Shown piece by piece: positions 17,008 through 25,507 of a DNA stretch of 64,000 nucleotides. Each line of letters starts with the position of its first letter. Position 1 is the first letter of the stretch. Below the pieces are notes generated by a model that saw only the letters and a program-made list of their open reading frames with translations, had not been told where the DNA came from and did no database searches. This DNA is from Bdellovibrionales bacterium CG12_big_fil_rev_8_21_14_0_65_38_15 (GTDB taxonomy: Bacteria; Bdellovibrionota; Bacteriovoracia; Bacteriovoracales; Bacteriovoracaceae): assembly GCA_002787775.1 (NCBI GenBank), contig PCUW01000034.1, forward strand, positions 90,955-154,954, written 5' to 3'. A program made the position numbers and the translations under genes.

Positions 17008-18234
17008 ATGCCTTCAATACTGATATTTTTACTAGTTTTTGCCTCTTGTACGAAGAATTTACCTTCTCCTGACAAAAATCAAATAACGATTCTTCACTAC
17101 AATATTAAAGAACTAACCACTGCAAAAATAAACGATCAAAAAGATGATCAATTAAAAGCCGTTAAAAAAGTCATTGCGCCTTTTCAGTCTGATATTCTTT
17201 CCATTAATGAAATTCAGTATGATCTTCCAGGTGTGCCCTCTCTTAAAAATAAAACGAATGGAGAAAATTTAACAAAGCTTGCAAAACGAGTTGGCCTCAA
17301 TCCAGCAAAATGGAGCCAACTTTTCGCTCCGGCAAACACAGGAAGCTTTGCAAAAAGAAAGTCTGATGGAAATTATTATGTAGAGGAATCTGCCACTGCC
17401 AGAGAGAATGCTGATCCAGTTAATTATGGTCTGTTTCCAGCACAGTATTCAACTGCTGCACTCATCAATGCTCCGCTAAGTGAAAAAGTATCAATCAATA
17501 AACTGAAATGGATTGCTTTCAATCCATCAGCAAATCCATCACAATATAAAATGGCCAATGATCAAAGCTTGCCTGAAGAGATGCCACTCTTTGATAAAAA
17601 CTTTAATCACGTCGTAGCAAAATTTTACGATAAGGATGTTCACCTCATCTTTTTTCACACTGTTCCTAGTTATCATTTTGGAAATAAATTCACACCGAAT
17701 TATAAAAGAAATGCTGACCAATTAAAATTTCTTGAATGGTATGTCACAGGTAAGACTGACTTTGATGTTCCACTTGATCGAACTCAGTGGCCGGCGATTG
17801 ATAAAGATAGCTACGTCATGGTGATGGGAGATCTCAATGCTGATTTTCAGCAAAAAGATAATCCGGGAGGTTTTGTTCTAAAACGTTTAATGAAAAAACT
17901 TAAGCCTTGGTTAGAAAACCCAGGTCCAACCAATGAAAGCTCAGGCTTTGGCCCTAATCCCTTTCAACTCACCCTTGATTACCTTTTAGTAAGTCAGAAT
18001 ATCTCGATCAGTGATGCTGCTGTTCTTAGACCTGAATCTGGCTTTCAAGCCCTAGGTTGCACCAAAGCAGATATGATTAAAGCCAAAAGAGATATTCGTG
18101 CTAAGCGTAAGATCATTGATTACATCGATAATAAGACAAAAAAGAAGTGTTACGCCGCAGTTAGTTATGAATACTATAATGCTAAAACTGCCAGTGATCA
18201 CTTCCCTATTTATGCAAAGTTAAACCTTGATTAA
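17008..18234 (+). CDS. Endonuclease/exonuclease/phosphatase-fold lipoprotein
   Basis: 408 residues. A short signal with lipobox FASC (11-14) predicts a lipid-anchored envelope protein. The fold signature is spread along the chain: ILHYNIKEL (N-terminal Asn), SINEIQYD (metal-binding Glu), VMGDLNADF (Asp and Asn), LDYLLVS and SDHFPIYA (catalytic Asp-His). The family includes nucleases and sphingomyelinase- or inositol-phosphatase-type enzymes, and the substrate cannot be told from sequence. GGAG precedes ATG 17008. It is one of three members of this fold in the window, the others being xth and the 25.5 kb gene. Confidence 0.8.
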   Translation: MPSILIFLLVFASCTKNLPSPDKNQITILHYNIKELTTAKINDQKDDQLKAVKKVIAPFQSDILSINEIQYDLPGVPSLKNKTNGENLTKLAKRVGLNPAKWSQLFAPANTGSFAKRKSDGNYYVEESATARENADPVNYGLFPAQYSTAALINAPLSEKVSINKLKWIAFNPSANPSQYKMANDQSLPEEMPLFDKNFNHVVAKFYDKDVHLIFFHTVPSYHFGNKFTPNYKRNADQLKFLEWYVTGKTDFDVPLDRTQWPAIDKDSYVMVMGDLNADFQQKDNPGGFVLKRLMKKLKPWLENPGPTNESSGFGPNPFQLTLDYLLVSQNISISDAAVLRPESGFQALGCTKADMIKAKRDIRAKRKIIDYIDNKTKKKCYAAVSYEYYNAKTASDHFPIYAKLNLD

Positions 18235-18297
18235 ATGGGTGTATTTCGGATATTTTAATTTTAAAATATTTGAAATTTATCCAGACAAGGTTTTATT

Positions 18298-18948
18298 GTG
18301 GAAGAGATTATTGAACAAAATCTTAAAGATGAGATTCCTCATTTTGAAGATTTCTTAAATGGCATCGGGTTCAAAAGAACTGATGGTGCTGTCTTTGGAC
18401 TTCTAGTCCTCGCCAAAAGACCACTCACCAGTGAAGAGATTGCTAAAGAGCTTAATCTTTCTCAACCTGCGGTTAGCTCTTCATTGAAAACATTAAATCT
18501 TTACGGCGCCATCGACACACGTGACATGAAAGAAGGTCGTGCAAAGACTCATAGTATTCGCGAAGACTCACTTTCAATCGTTTCCAGTGTCTTTAGAAAA
18601 AGAGAACAAGAAAATATTGAACGCTTTAGAATCGTTGCCGAACGTTGTCTTGAACAACTTAAAGATCAAGAACCTTCAAGAGCCAGAAAACTTCGCTCTA
18701 TCATGGCCACCTGCCAGATTGCTGAAGCCGTGATGAATTTTGTTATCGGTTTATCTGGTAGAAGCAGCGACGTTGCCTACCCTCACGTTGTTAAAGCTCT
18801 ACCTAAAGCCCTTGATTTCATCTCGGGCCTTCCGGTACCAAGTGCAGAAACTCAAGAAGCTTTGGCGCAACTTAAAACACATATCTCAACTGGATTGGCC
18901 GGAAAACTTAGAACTGGATTATCGAGATTAGCAGGAGAAGCGAAATGA
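18298..18948 (+). CDS. GbsR/MarR-type winged-helix regulator, first gene of the ole/FAS locus
   Basis: 216 residues. A winged helix-turn-helix is evident at about 25-85: GAVFGLLVLAKRPLTSEEIAKELNLS, then QPAVSSSLKTLNLYGAI as recognition helix and wing. This spacing is that of the GbsR family, whose members sense small metabolites and repress neighbouring operons. GTG start at 18298 after AAGG. The stop overlaps the ATG of the ketosynthase gene (ATGA), so regulator and biosynthetic genes are translated from one message. It likely controls the locus in response to an acyl intermediate or product; the effector is unknown. Confidence 0.8.
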   Translation: MEEIIEQNLKDEIPHFEDFLNGIGFKRTDGAVFGLLVLAKRPLTSEEIAKELNLSQPAVSSSLKTLNLYGAIDTRDMKEGRAKTHSIREDSLSIVSSVFRKREQENIERFRIVAERCLEQLKDQEPSRARKLRSIMATCQIAEAVMNFVIGLSGRSSDVAYPHVVKALPKALDFISGLPVPSAETQEALAQLKTHISTGLAGKLRTGLSRLAGEAK

Positions 18949-20177
18949 CTTTACCTCGTATTGTAATTACTGGTGTCGGCATCGCTGCTCCAAACGGAAA
19001 TAATCTTGAAGAGTTTAGACACTCCCTACTAAACGGTAAAAGTGGATTAACTTTCACTGAAGTTCGCCATATGGGAACTTGGGCCGCTGGTCTTTGCACT
19101 TTTGATGAAACAAAACATCAAAACCGTAAGATGAGAAAACGCGGAACAAGAGCGGGAGCCATTTCTATTTATTGTGCCAGTGAAGCCATCGCTGACTCTA
19201 AACTTGATTTCACTACTATCGATAAAGATAGAGTTGGAATTTATATTGGCATTACAGAGCACGGTAATGTTGAAACAGAAAATGAAATTCACGAATTGTA
19301 TCAAAACAATCTTGATACAGATCTTTGGTCTCACCATCATAATCCAAGAACAGTTGCCAACAATGCAGCGGGTGAAACATCATTAGCTCTTGGTATCACT
19401 GGTCCTGCTTACACTATCGGTGCAGCTTGCGCCGCTGGGAATATGGGCCTGATTCACGCACTTCAAATGTTACGTCTTGGTGAAATTGATCAAGCGATTG
19501 CTGGTGGTGTTTCTGAGTCTCCACAAACTTTTGGAATCTACGCTGCTTTTAAGGCTCAAGGAGCTTTAGGACACGACGAAGATGCAACAAAAGCGACGAA
19601 GCCACTTGATAAAAAAAGAAATGGAATCGCTATCGCAGAGGGCGGTGCTCTTTATACTTTAGAGCGTTTAGATGATGCGAAAGCTCGTGGAGCAAAAATC
19701 TACGGCGAGATTGTTGGCTATCATGTGAATTCAGATGCCACTGATTTTGTTCTTCCAAACCCAACAAGACAAGCTCAGTGCATGGGCAAGGCGATGAAGA
19801 TGGCAGGGCTTGGACCAGATGAAATCGATATCGTTAATATGCACGCAACTGGAACCAATGCTGGTGACGTTCAAGAATGTCAGGCTGTTAGAGAAGTTTT
19901 CGGTCAATCACAAAATACATTGATCAATGCCACAAAAGGATTTATTGGTCACGCCATGGGTGCTGCTGGCGCTTTAGAGCTGGCTGGAAATCTTCCTGCG
20001 TTTGAAGATGGCTTTGTTCATCCTTGTCACAATATCACTGAACTTGATCCTGAATGCGCCATTAATGGCCTTGTTATCGGTGAGCCAGTGAAAAAGAATG
20101 TAAGAGTGATTTTAAATAACTCATTTGGAATGCTTGGTATTAATTCTAGTCTCATTATTAAAAAATTTGAAAGTTAA
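18945..20177 (+). CDS. FabF-like 3-oxoacyl-ACP synthase with altered gating loop
   Basis: Condenses malonyl-ACP with an acyl chain. 410 residues. The Cys-His-His triad is intact: Cys162 in GAACAAGNMG, His300 in HATGTNAGD, and Lys331 and His336 in KGFIGHAMGAAGALE. FabF normally carries a gating loop GFGGTN; here the aligned residues 395-400 are GMLGIN, so the gatekeeper Phe is Met and the next Gly is Leu. This suggests a reshaped acyl pocket. It is not a chain-length-factor type, since the active Cys is present. The gene follows the regulator with an overlap and precedes the dedicated carrier protein by 15 bases. Confidence 0.9.
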   Translation: MTLPRIVITGVGIAAPNGNNLEEFRHSLLNGKSGLTFTEVRHMGTWAAGLCTFDETKHQNRKMRKRGTRAGAISIYCASEAIADSKLDFTTIDKDRVGIYIGITEHGNVETENEIHELYQNNLDTDLWSHHHNPRTVANNAAGETSLALGITGPAYTIGAACAAGNMGLIHALQMLRLGEIDQAIAGGVSESPQTFGIYAAFKAQGALGHDEDATKATKPLDKKRNGIAIAEGGALYTLERLDDAKARGAKIYGEIVGYHVNSDATDFVLPNPTRQAQCMGKAMKMAGLGPDEIDIVNMHATGTNAGDVQECQAVREVFGQSQNTLINATKGFIGHAMGAAGALELAGNLPAFEDGFVHPCHNITELDPECAINGLVIGEPVKKNVRVILNNSFGMLGINSSLIIKKFES

Positions 20178-20192
20178 TTCATAGGAGTAAAT

Positions 20193-20447
20193 ATGACTGC
20201 AACAGACGTACGTACAAAAGTTTTAGATATTATCGCCGACATCGCTCTTGATGATGATGTTACAACAATTGATGACAGTGTTTCTCTAAGAGAACAACTT
20301 GATCTTGATAGCATGGACTTTCTTGATATCGTGATGGAGCTTAAGAAACGTCATAAAGTTGAAGTTCCACAAGAAGATTACCCAAAGCTAGCGACGATGC
20401 AATCATGTGTTGATTACTTAAGTCCTAAATTTCAAGCTCTGGCTTAA
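20193..20447 (+). CDS. Dedicated acyl carrier protein
   Basis: 84 residues, acidic, with the phosphopantetheine attachment motif DLDSMDFLD. The Ser at 40 receives the arm. Helix I (VRTKVLDIIADIAL), the loop and helix II (SMDFLDIVMELKKRH) match type II carrier proteins. It differs from housekeeping AcpP in having DSMDFLD rather than DSLDTVE, a pattern common in secondary-metabolite carrier proteins. AGGAG precedes ATG. Its stop overlaps the next start (TAATG). It is the likely scaffold for the chain built by the locus's ketosynthase, reductases and dehydratase. Confidence 0.93.
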   Translation: MTATDVRTKVLDIIADIALDDDVTTIDDSVSLREQLDLDSMDFLDIVMELKKRHKVEVPQEDYPKLATMQSCVDYLSPKFQALA

Positions 20448-21850
20448 TGGAATTTAAAACATCCTATGATGCGATCGTGGTTGGTGCCGGAATGTCTGGT
20501 ATGGCCGCCGCGATTCGCCTTGCGATGTTTGATAGAAAAGTCCTCCTGATTGAAAAGCATAGTATTCCAGGGGGACTCAATTCATTTTACCGAAGAGCTA
20601 ATCGCAATTTAGATGTAGGTCTTCACGCCCTTACCAATGCTGTCCCTAAAGGAACAAGAGGCGCTCCGCTAACAAAGCTTTTAAAGCAACTTCGCATTCC
20701 TTACGAAAATCTTAAATTATGCCCTCAAACTTATTCACTCATTCGTTTTCCTGAGAAAACCTTAAGTTTTAGCAATGACTTCAATGAATTTGATGAATTG
20801 ATTAAAACCACTTTTCCTGAACAATTCAGTGGGTGGACAAATTTTGTCACTGCCATCAAAGACTTTGATGAAACTAATCTTCAAAATGAATACTTTTCTG
20901 CCAAAGAAAAAGCCAATGAGTTTCTAAGTGATCCCCTTCTTATCGAAATGGTTTTTAGCCCTCTCATGATTTATGGATCTGCGTGGGAGCATGATATGGA
21001 CTGGTCACAATTTGTGATCATGTTTAAATCTATTTATCTTGAAGGACTAGGAAGACCAGTTGGTGGTGTTCGAACCATTATCAAACTTCTTACCGATAAA
21101 TTAAAAGAACTTAATGTTGATCTTCGTTATAGCTGCGAGCTTCAATCGATTGAATCAGTCGATGGCAAAGTTTCAACCGTTCTTCTAAAAGATAGAAAGC
21201 TTGGTGAACTTAGCATTCAAACTCAGCAAGTATTTTCGTCTATCGGCCTACCTGAGACAATGGATAAAACTAATCACAAAGAAGCAAATATTCGTGCCGG
21301 TAATATGAGTTTCACCGAGAGTATTTTCTTTTTAAAAGAAAAACCTCGTGAGCTGGGACAAAACGCTACATTGATTTTTCATAATAATCGCGATCAATAT
21401 CTTTATCAAAAACCAAAAACTTTAATCGATGATCAAAGTGCGGTGATTTGTTTACCTAATAATTATCATGACGATAATGAGTTTGAAGAAGGCATCGTTA
21501 GAGTCACCTTTATGGCCAATAACGAACTTTGGACTAATTTATCTGAGGAAGACTATAAAGCTCAAAAAGAGATCGTCAGCCAAAAAGCCAAGGCTCTTGT
21601 TTCAACTTATTTTGAAAAAGAGGCTACCTTTATTTTTGACGACACTTTTACACCAAAAACAGTCACACGATATACCAGTCATTATGCTGGCGCGGTTTAT
21701 GGATCTCCTGACAAAACCAGAGATGGAAAAACAGCTATAGATGGACTTTATATTACTGGTACAGATCAAGGCTTTTTAGGCATTGTCGGCGCTATGCTTT
21801 CAGGTATTTCAATGGCCAATTACCATGGTCTTCAAGGTGGGGCCCAATGA
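20447..21850 (+). CDS. CrtI/CrtISO-like FAD-dependent oxidoreductase (plus-strand arm)
   Basis: 467 residues. AIVVGAGMSGMAAAIRLA and IEKHSIPGG near the N-terminus form the dinucleotide-binding fold and following Gly motif of the phytoene desaturase/isomerase family. GLYITGTDQGFLGIVGAMLSG at the C-terminus is the matching FAD-closing motif. Family members desaturate or isomerise long polyene chains. Lying between an acyl carrier protein and oleA, it probably acts on an acyl chain or the hydrocarbon rather than a carotenoid, since no phytoene synthase is present. It overlaps oleA by four bases. A divergent paralogue ends the opposite arm. Confidence 0.82.
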   Translation: MEFKTSYDAIVVGAGMSGMAAAIRLAMFDRKVLLIEKHSIPGGLNSFYRRANRNLDVGLHALTNAVPKGTRGAPLTKLLKQLRIPYENLKLCPQTYSLIRFPEKTLSFSNDFNEFDELIKTTFPEQFSGWTNFVTAIKDFDETNLQNEYFSAKEKANEFLSDPLLIEMVFSPLMIYGSAWEHDMDWSQFVIMFKSIYLEGLGRPVGGVRTIIKLLTDKLKELNVDLRYSCELQSIESVDGKVSTVLLKDRKLGELSIQTQQVFSSIGLPETMDKTNHKEANIRAGNMSFTESIFFLKEKPRELGQNATLIFHNNRDQYLYQKPKTLIDDQSAVICLPNNYHDDNEFEEGIVRVTFMANNELWTNLSEEDYKAQKEIVSQKAKALVSTYFEKEATFIFDDTFTPKTVTRYTSHYAGAVYGSPDKTRDGKTAIDGLYITGTDQGFLGIVGAMLSGISMANYHGLQGGAQ

Positions 21851-22881
21851 ATTTTAATAATGTCGTCATTGATGGATGGGCGTCTCATCTTCCACAAAAT
21901 ATTGTTTCAAGTGCTGATATTGAAAAAAGACTCGCTCCAATTTATGAAAAATTAAATTTACCTGAAGGTCGCCTGGAATTGATGACAGGTATCAAGGAGC
22001 GTAGAGTTTGGGATGTTGGCACAACTCCTTCAAGCTTATCGGCTGCTGCCGCCAACAAACTGTTTGAAAAAAATCCTACCTGGAAAGAAGAAGTTGATCT
22101 TTTGATTCACGCTTCTGTTTGCAGAGACTTTTTAGAGCCATCTACTGCCAGTGTTGTGCATGAACAATTAGGATTAAAAGAAGATTGCACCTTTTTTGAT
22201 CTTTCCAATGCTTGTCTTGGAGTTTTGAACGCCATCGTTGTAGCGTCAAAAATGATTGAAGCTGGAACTGTTAAAAGAGCCTTAATTGTCAGCGGTGAAA
22301 ACGGTGCTCCTCTTCTAGAACAAACTATTCATCGTATTTTAAACGATGAAACAATTAATCGAAAAAATATCAAAAAGCTTTTTGCCAACCTTACTATTGG
22401 CTCCGCTGCTATCGCCTTCACCTTAACGAAAGGCGACAATACCAGCGACGGACTAAAACTACTTGGCGGCGCTTCAATGGTAGATTCAAGTGCTAATCAT
22501 TTATGTCGCGGCGATGGTTCACCCCATTCACTAACAATGGAAACGGATAGTGAAGCCCTAATGAAAGCCGGAGTCATCTTGGCGAAAAAAACTTGGGCAA
22601 AAGCTAAAGAGAATTTAAACTTAAAAGCCACAGATGATTTTTGGGCCATAGGCCATCAAGTTGGCTCGGCCCATGAAATGCTAACGATGCAAGCGCTTGA
22701 GCTTGAAGAGCGACCGACTTATATTACTTATCCATTTTTAGGAAACACTGGTTCTGCAGCATTACCAGTAACTTTAATTGAATTACTTAATCAAAAAGAG
22801 CAGCCTCAAAAAGGTCAAACAATAGCACTACTAGGAATTGGTTCTGGACTCTCCTGTGTCATGCTAGGAGTACAAAGATGA
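21847..22881 (+). CDS. oleA: OleA, head-to-head acyl condensing enzyme
   Basis: 344 residues, thiolase fold of the FabH type. OleA joins two fatty acyl thioesters by non-decarboxylative Claisen condensation to a 2-alkyl-3-keto acid. Cys123 in LSNACLGV is the nucleophile; His270 (IGHQVGSAH) and Asn300 (FLGNTGSAAL) complete the triad. Glu97 in VCRDFLEPST is the OleA-specific base that reaches into the partner subunit. The Glu-to-Cys spacing (26) equals that of the characterised Xanthomonas enzyme (117 and 143). FabH lacks this Glu. The genes on both sides overlap it by four bases. Confidence 0.9.
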   Translation: MNFNNVVIDGWASHLPQNIVSSADIEKRLAPIYEKLNLPEGRLELMTGIKERRVWDVGTTPSSLSAAAANKLFEKNPTWKEEVDLLIHASVCRDFLEPSTASVVHEQLGLKEDCTFFDLSNACLGVLNAIVVASKMIEAGTVKRALIVSGENGAPLLEQTIHRILNDETINRKNIKKLFANLTIGSAAIAFTLTKGDNTSDGLKLLGGASMVDSSANHLCRGDGSPHSLTMETDSEALMKAGVILAKKTWAKAKENLNLKATDDFWAIGHQVGSAHEMLTMQALELEERPTYITYPFLGNTGSAALPVTLIELLNQKEQPQKGQTIALLGIGSGLSCVMLGVQR

Positions 22882-23756
22882 AACCTACCCCACAGTGGCT
22901 AGAAGATTATAAAGAAGAATATCCTTTTATTCCGAAAAGGCTAAAGCTTAAGAATGGTCATGAGATGAGCTATGTTGACGAAGGCCAAGGCCCAGTCATC
23001 CTCATGCTTCATGGTAACCCGACTTGGTCATTTTATTATCGCAATCTGATTAAACACTTTGCTCCAAATCACCGCGTAATTGTTCCTGATCATTTAGGCA
23101 TGGGATTATCTGATCAACCACAAGATTTTGAATATCAACTTCATCAGCACGTGGCACACGTTGAAGAGTTATTAGACTTTCTGAATATCGAAAAATTTTC
23201 TTTAATTGTTCATGATTGGGGCGGAGCAATTGGTTTTGGTGTAGCGACACTAAGACCTCAAGCCGTCGAAAAAGCTGTCATTCTTAATACCGCTGCCTTT
23301 AATGCCGGCGAATGGATTCCAAGACGTATTTCATTATGTCGTGCTCCAGTCTTTGGCGAGCCATTGGTTCGTGCACTTAATGGGTTTGCTCTTCCTGCGG
23401 CTTATATGACAACAGTGAAGCCATTGCCAAAACATATTAAAAAAGCTTATTTGGCTCCATACAGTGATTGGAAATCTCGTGTCGCCGTAGCGAAATTTGT
23501 ACAAGACATTCCTCTTTCAAAAAATCATCCAAGCTTTGAAACATTAGCAGCGATTGAGTCTGCACTTCCAGCACTTGAATTTCCAAAGCTCATTATTTGG
23601 GGCGAAAAAGACTTTTGCTTTGATATGAGATTCTTTAATAAGTGGAAGACCATCTTTCCTGAAGCACAATCAATTGTTTTTTCGGCCGGTCACTATGTGC
23701 TTGAAGATATGCCAACCCAGTGTGCCGATGCCATCGAGGGATTCTTTGCCCCATGA
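22878..23756 (+). CDS. oleB: OleB, beta-lactone decarboxylase (alpha/beta hydrolase)
   Basis: 292 residues, haloalkane-dehalogenase-like fold. OleB removes CO2 from the cis-beta-lactone made by OleC to leave the olefin. The nucleophile elbow VHDWGGAIG holds Asp113; LHGNPTWSF is the oxyanion loop; WGEKD supplies an acidic residue; GHYVLEDMP holds the catalytic His272. Asp rather than Ser at the elbow separates it from esterases, and its position between oleA and oleC identifies it as OleB rather than a dehalogenase. Overlaps both neighbours by four bases. Confidence 0.87.
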   Translation: MKPTPQWLEDYKEEYPFIPKRLKLKNGHEMSYVDEGQGPVILMLHGNPTWSFYYRNLIKHFAPNHRVIVPDHLGMGLSDQPQDFEYQLHQHVAHVEELLDFLNIEKFSLIVHDWGGAIGFGVATLRPQAVEKAVILNTAAFNAGEWIPRRISLCRAPVFGEPLVRALNGFALPAAYMTTVKPLPKHIKKAYLAPYSDWKSRVAVAKFVQDIPLSKNHPSFETLAAIESALPALEFPKLIIWGEKDFCFDMRFFNKWKTIFPEAQSIVFSAGHYVLEDMPTQCADAIEGFFAP

Positions 23757-25336
23757 ATATAGCTTCTAGACTGATCGAGTTTGCTCTTAAAAACCCGAAC
23801 AAGACAGCGATCATTGATGCAAGAACTGATGAGTCCATCACTTTTGGTGAACTCGAAGATAAAATTGCAAGAATTTGTCACTCTTTACTAGAGCTTGGAT
23901 TTAAGCCCGGCTCCAGAACGCTTCTTTTTGTAAAACCTTCACTCGATTTTCATGCCCTAGTCTTTAGCTTATTTAAAATCGGTATTATTCCAGTGCTCAT
24001 CGATCCTGGAATGGGACGCAAAAATTTACTAGCAGCGATTAAGCATACAAATCCAGACGGTATGATTGCAGAGCCGATTGTTCATTACTTGAGCTACTTT
24101 TTTAGAAGCACCTTCAAAAGCGCTAAAATCAAAGTCTGGACAAGTGATATAAAGAAGTTTCTTGGCTCAAAACGTGCTGATGAAGTTGCCAAAGTTAATG
24201 AACATGATCCGGCCGCGATATTATTCACTTCAGGCGGTACTGGGACTCCTAAAGGTGTTGTTTACACTCACCATATTTTTTCTAAGCAAACCGAAAAACT
24301 GCAAGAGATGTTTGGCCTAACTAGTGATGATGTTGATCTTCCAGGTTTTCCACTGTTTTCTTTATTTACTCTCGCCATGGGAATGACGACGCTCATTCCT
24401 TCAATGGATCCATCTAAACCTGGTCAATGTGATCCAGCCAAGCTTGCTGCAAATATTTTAAAATACCAAGCGACATTTGTGGCAGGCAGTCCTGCCATCT
24501 GGTCTCGAGTAGCGGCTTTTGCCATTGAAGCTGAACTTAAATTTCAAAGCATTAAGCAAGTTGTCATGTTTGGAGCACCTGTCAGAAATGAACTTCATCG
24601 TGATTTACTTTCGATTATTCCAAACGGAAATACCTATGCCCCTTATGGTGCAACCGAGGCGCTACCACTTTGCTTGAGTGATGGTAAGTGGCTACTTGAA
24701 AATACAATTGATAAAACGAATCAAGGCAGTGGAACTTGTGTTGGAACATCGATTGATGGTGTTGATATTCAAATTATTCAGATTAGCGATGATGCCATTA
24801 ATGAAATGAATCCATCACTACTAAAAGATAGAAATCAAATTGGTGAAATCATTGTTCGCGGTCAAACGGTTACAAAAACTTATGATCAGATGCCTGAAGC
24901 TACGAAACTTTCAAAAATTAAAGATGGTGAAACTTTTTGGCATCGCATGGGCGATATTGGTTATCTCGATGACGATAATCGACTCTGGTTTTGCGGTCGA
25001 AAAGCACACCGAATTGATAGTGCAAACGGGCTGATGGCTCCGATTCGAGTTGAGGCCATTTTTAATCAGCATCCTAAGGTTTCTAGAAGTGCTCTTATAA
25101 GTAATTCTCAAAATGAGCCCGCAATTGTCATTGAGTTAAAGCACGGTTTAAAACCAAATGATTTACTTCGAAAAGAGCTCCTTGCTCTTGCTAAAAGCTC
25201 TGCTTTAACAAGTTCTATTTCACAAGTTTTTTTCAACGATTCTTTTCCTGTAGATGTTCGACACAATATTAAGATCGATAGGATAAAACTCTCAAAGATG
25301 TATTTTAAAACTAAAATGTTCAAGTACAATCACTAA
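23753..25336 (+). CDS. oleC: OleC, beta-lactone synthetase (AMP-ligase fold)
   Basis: 527 residues. OleC adenylates 2-alkyl-3-hydroxy acids and closes them to beta-lactones. LFTSGGTGTPKGV (158-169) is the ATP-binding loop of the acyl-adenylate superfamily; YGATEALP is the A5 motif; GEIIVRGQTVTKTY and RMGDIGYLDDDNRLWFCGRK are A7 and A8. The last Lys-containing motif is degenerate, as in OleC proteins. Start set at ATG 23753, overlapping the oleB stop (ATGA); an upstream in-frame start would duplicate oleB sequence. A palindrome and a sigma-54-like promoter follow in the 171-base gap. Confidence 0.88.
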   Translation: MNIASRLIEFALKNPNKTAIIDARTDESITFGELEDKIARICHSLLELGFKPGSRTLLFVKPSLDFHALVFSLFKIGIIPVLIDPGMGRKNLLAAIKHTNPDGMIAEPIVHYLSYFFRSTFKSAKIKVWTSDIKKFLGSKRADEVAKVNEHDPAAILFTSGGTGTPKGVVYTHHIFSKQTEKLQEMFGLTSDDVDLPGFPLFSLFTLAMGMTTLIPSMDPSKPGQCDPAKLAANILKYQATFVAGSPAIWSRVAAFAIEAELKFQSIKQVVMFGAPVRNELHRDLLSIIPNGNTYAPYGATEALPLCLSDGKWLLENTIDKTNQGSGTCVGTSIDGVDIQIIQISDDAINEMNPSLLKDRNQIGEIIVRGQTVTKTYDQMPEATKLSKIKDGETFWHRMGDIGYLDDDNRLWFCGRKAHRIDSANGLMAPIRVEAIFNQHPKVSRSALISNSQNEPAIVIELKHGLKPNDLLRKELLALAKSSALTSSISQVFFNDSFPVDVRHNIKIDRIKLSKMYFKTKMFKYNH

Positions 25337-25338
25337 GC

Positions 25339-25352
25339 TTCTGAATTCAGAA
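25339..25352. promoter_or_regulatory. Perfect 14-base palindrome, possible enhancer site
   Basis: TTCTGAATTCAGAA begins two bases after the oleC stop. No T run follows, so it is not an intrinsic terminator. It lies about 100 bases upstream of the sigma-54-like element at 25447, the usual distance for an enhancer-binding activator. Otherwise it could be a repressor operator or chance. Confidence 0.35.
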
Positions 25353-25446
25353 TATAGCCGTCAAAAACTAACCAGTCTCACAATTACACCAGTCCCCTTG
25401 TGGTCCCAACACCTCTAATAAGTTTAGCTATTTAGCCTAGAAATTA

Positions 25447-25463
25447 TTGGCACGCGCTTAGCA
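25447..25463 (+). promoter_or_regulatory. Sigma-54-like promoter inside the ole locus
   Basis: TTGGCACGCGCTTAGCA matches the -24/-12 consensus TTGGCACGNNNNTTGCA at all but one defined position, with GG and GC exactly ten bases apart. Predicted start near 25475, leaving a leader of about 33 bases with AAGGAGG (25496-25502). It would drive the exported phosphatase-fold gene and probably oleD behind it, separately from oleABC. Confidence 0.65.
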
Positions 25464-25507
25464 ATAACAATAAATAAGAAAAGCTGGATCAAGACAAGGA
25501 GGTTTTG

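Noticed and set aside
18945..20447. Type I polyketide/PUFA synthase or aryl-polyene cluster
   Set aside because: All fatty-acid functions are separate small proteins, there is no chain-length factor or ammonia lyase, and a full oleABCD set is present.
23720..23752. Upstream in-frame start for oleC giving eleven extra residues
   Set aside because: These codons lie wholly inside oleB and have no ribosome site. ATG 23753 forms the same ATGA overlap used throughout the operon.
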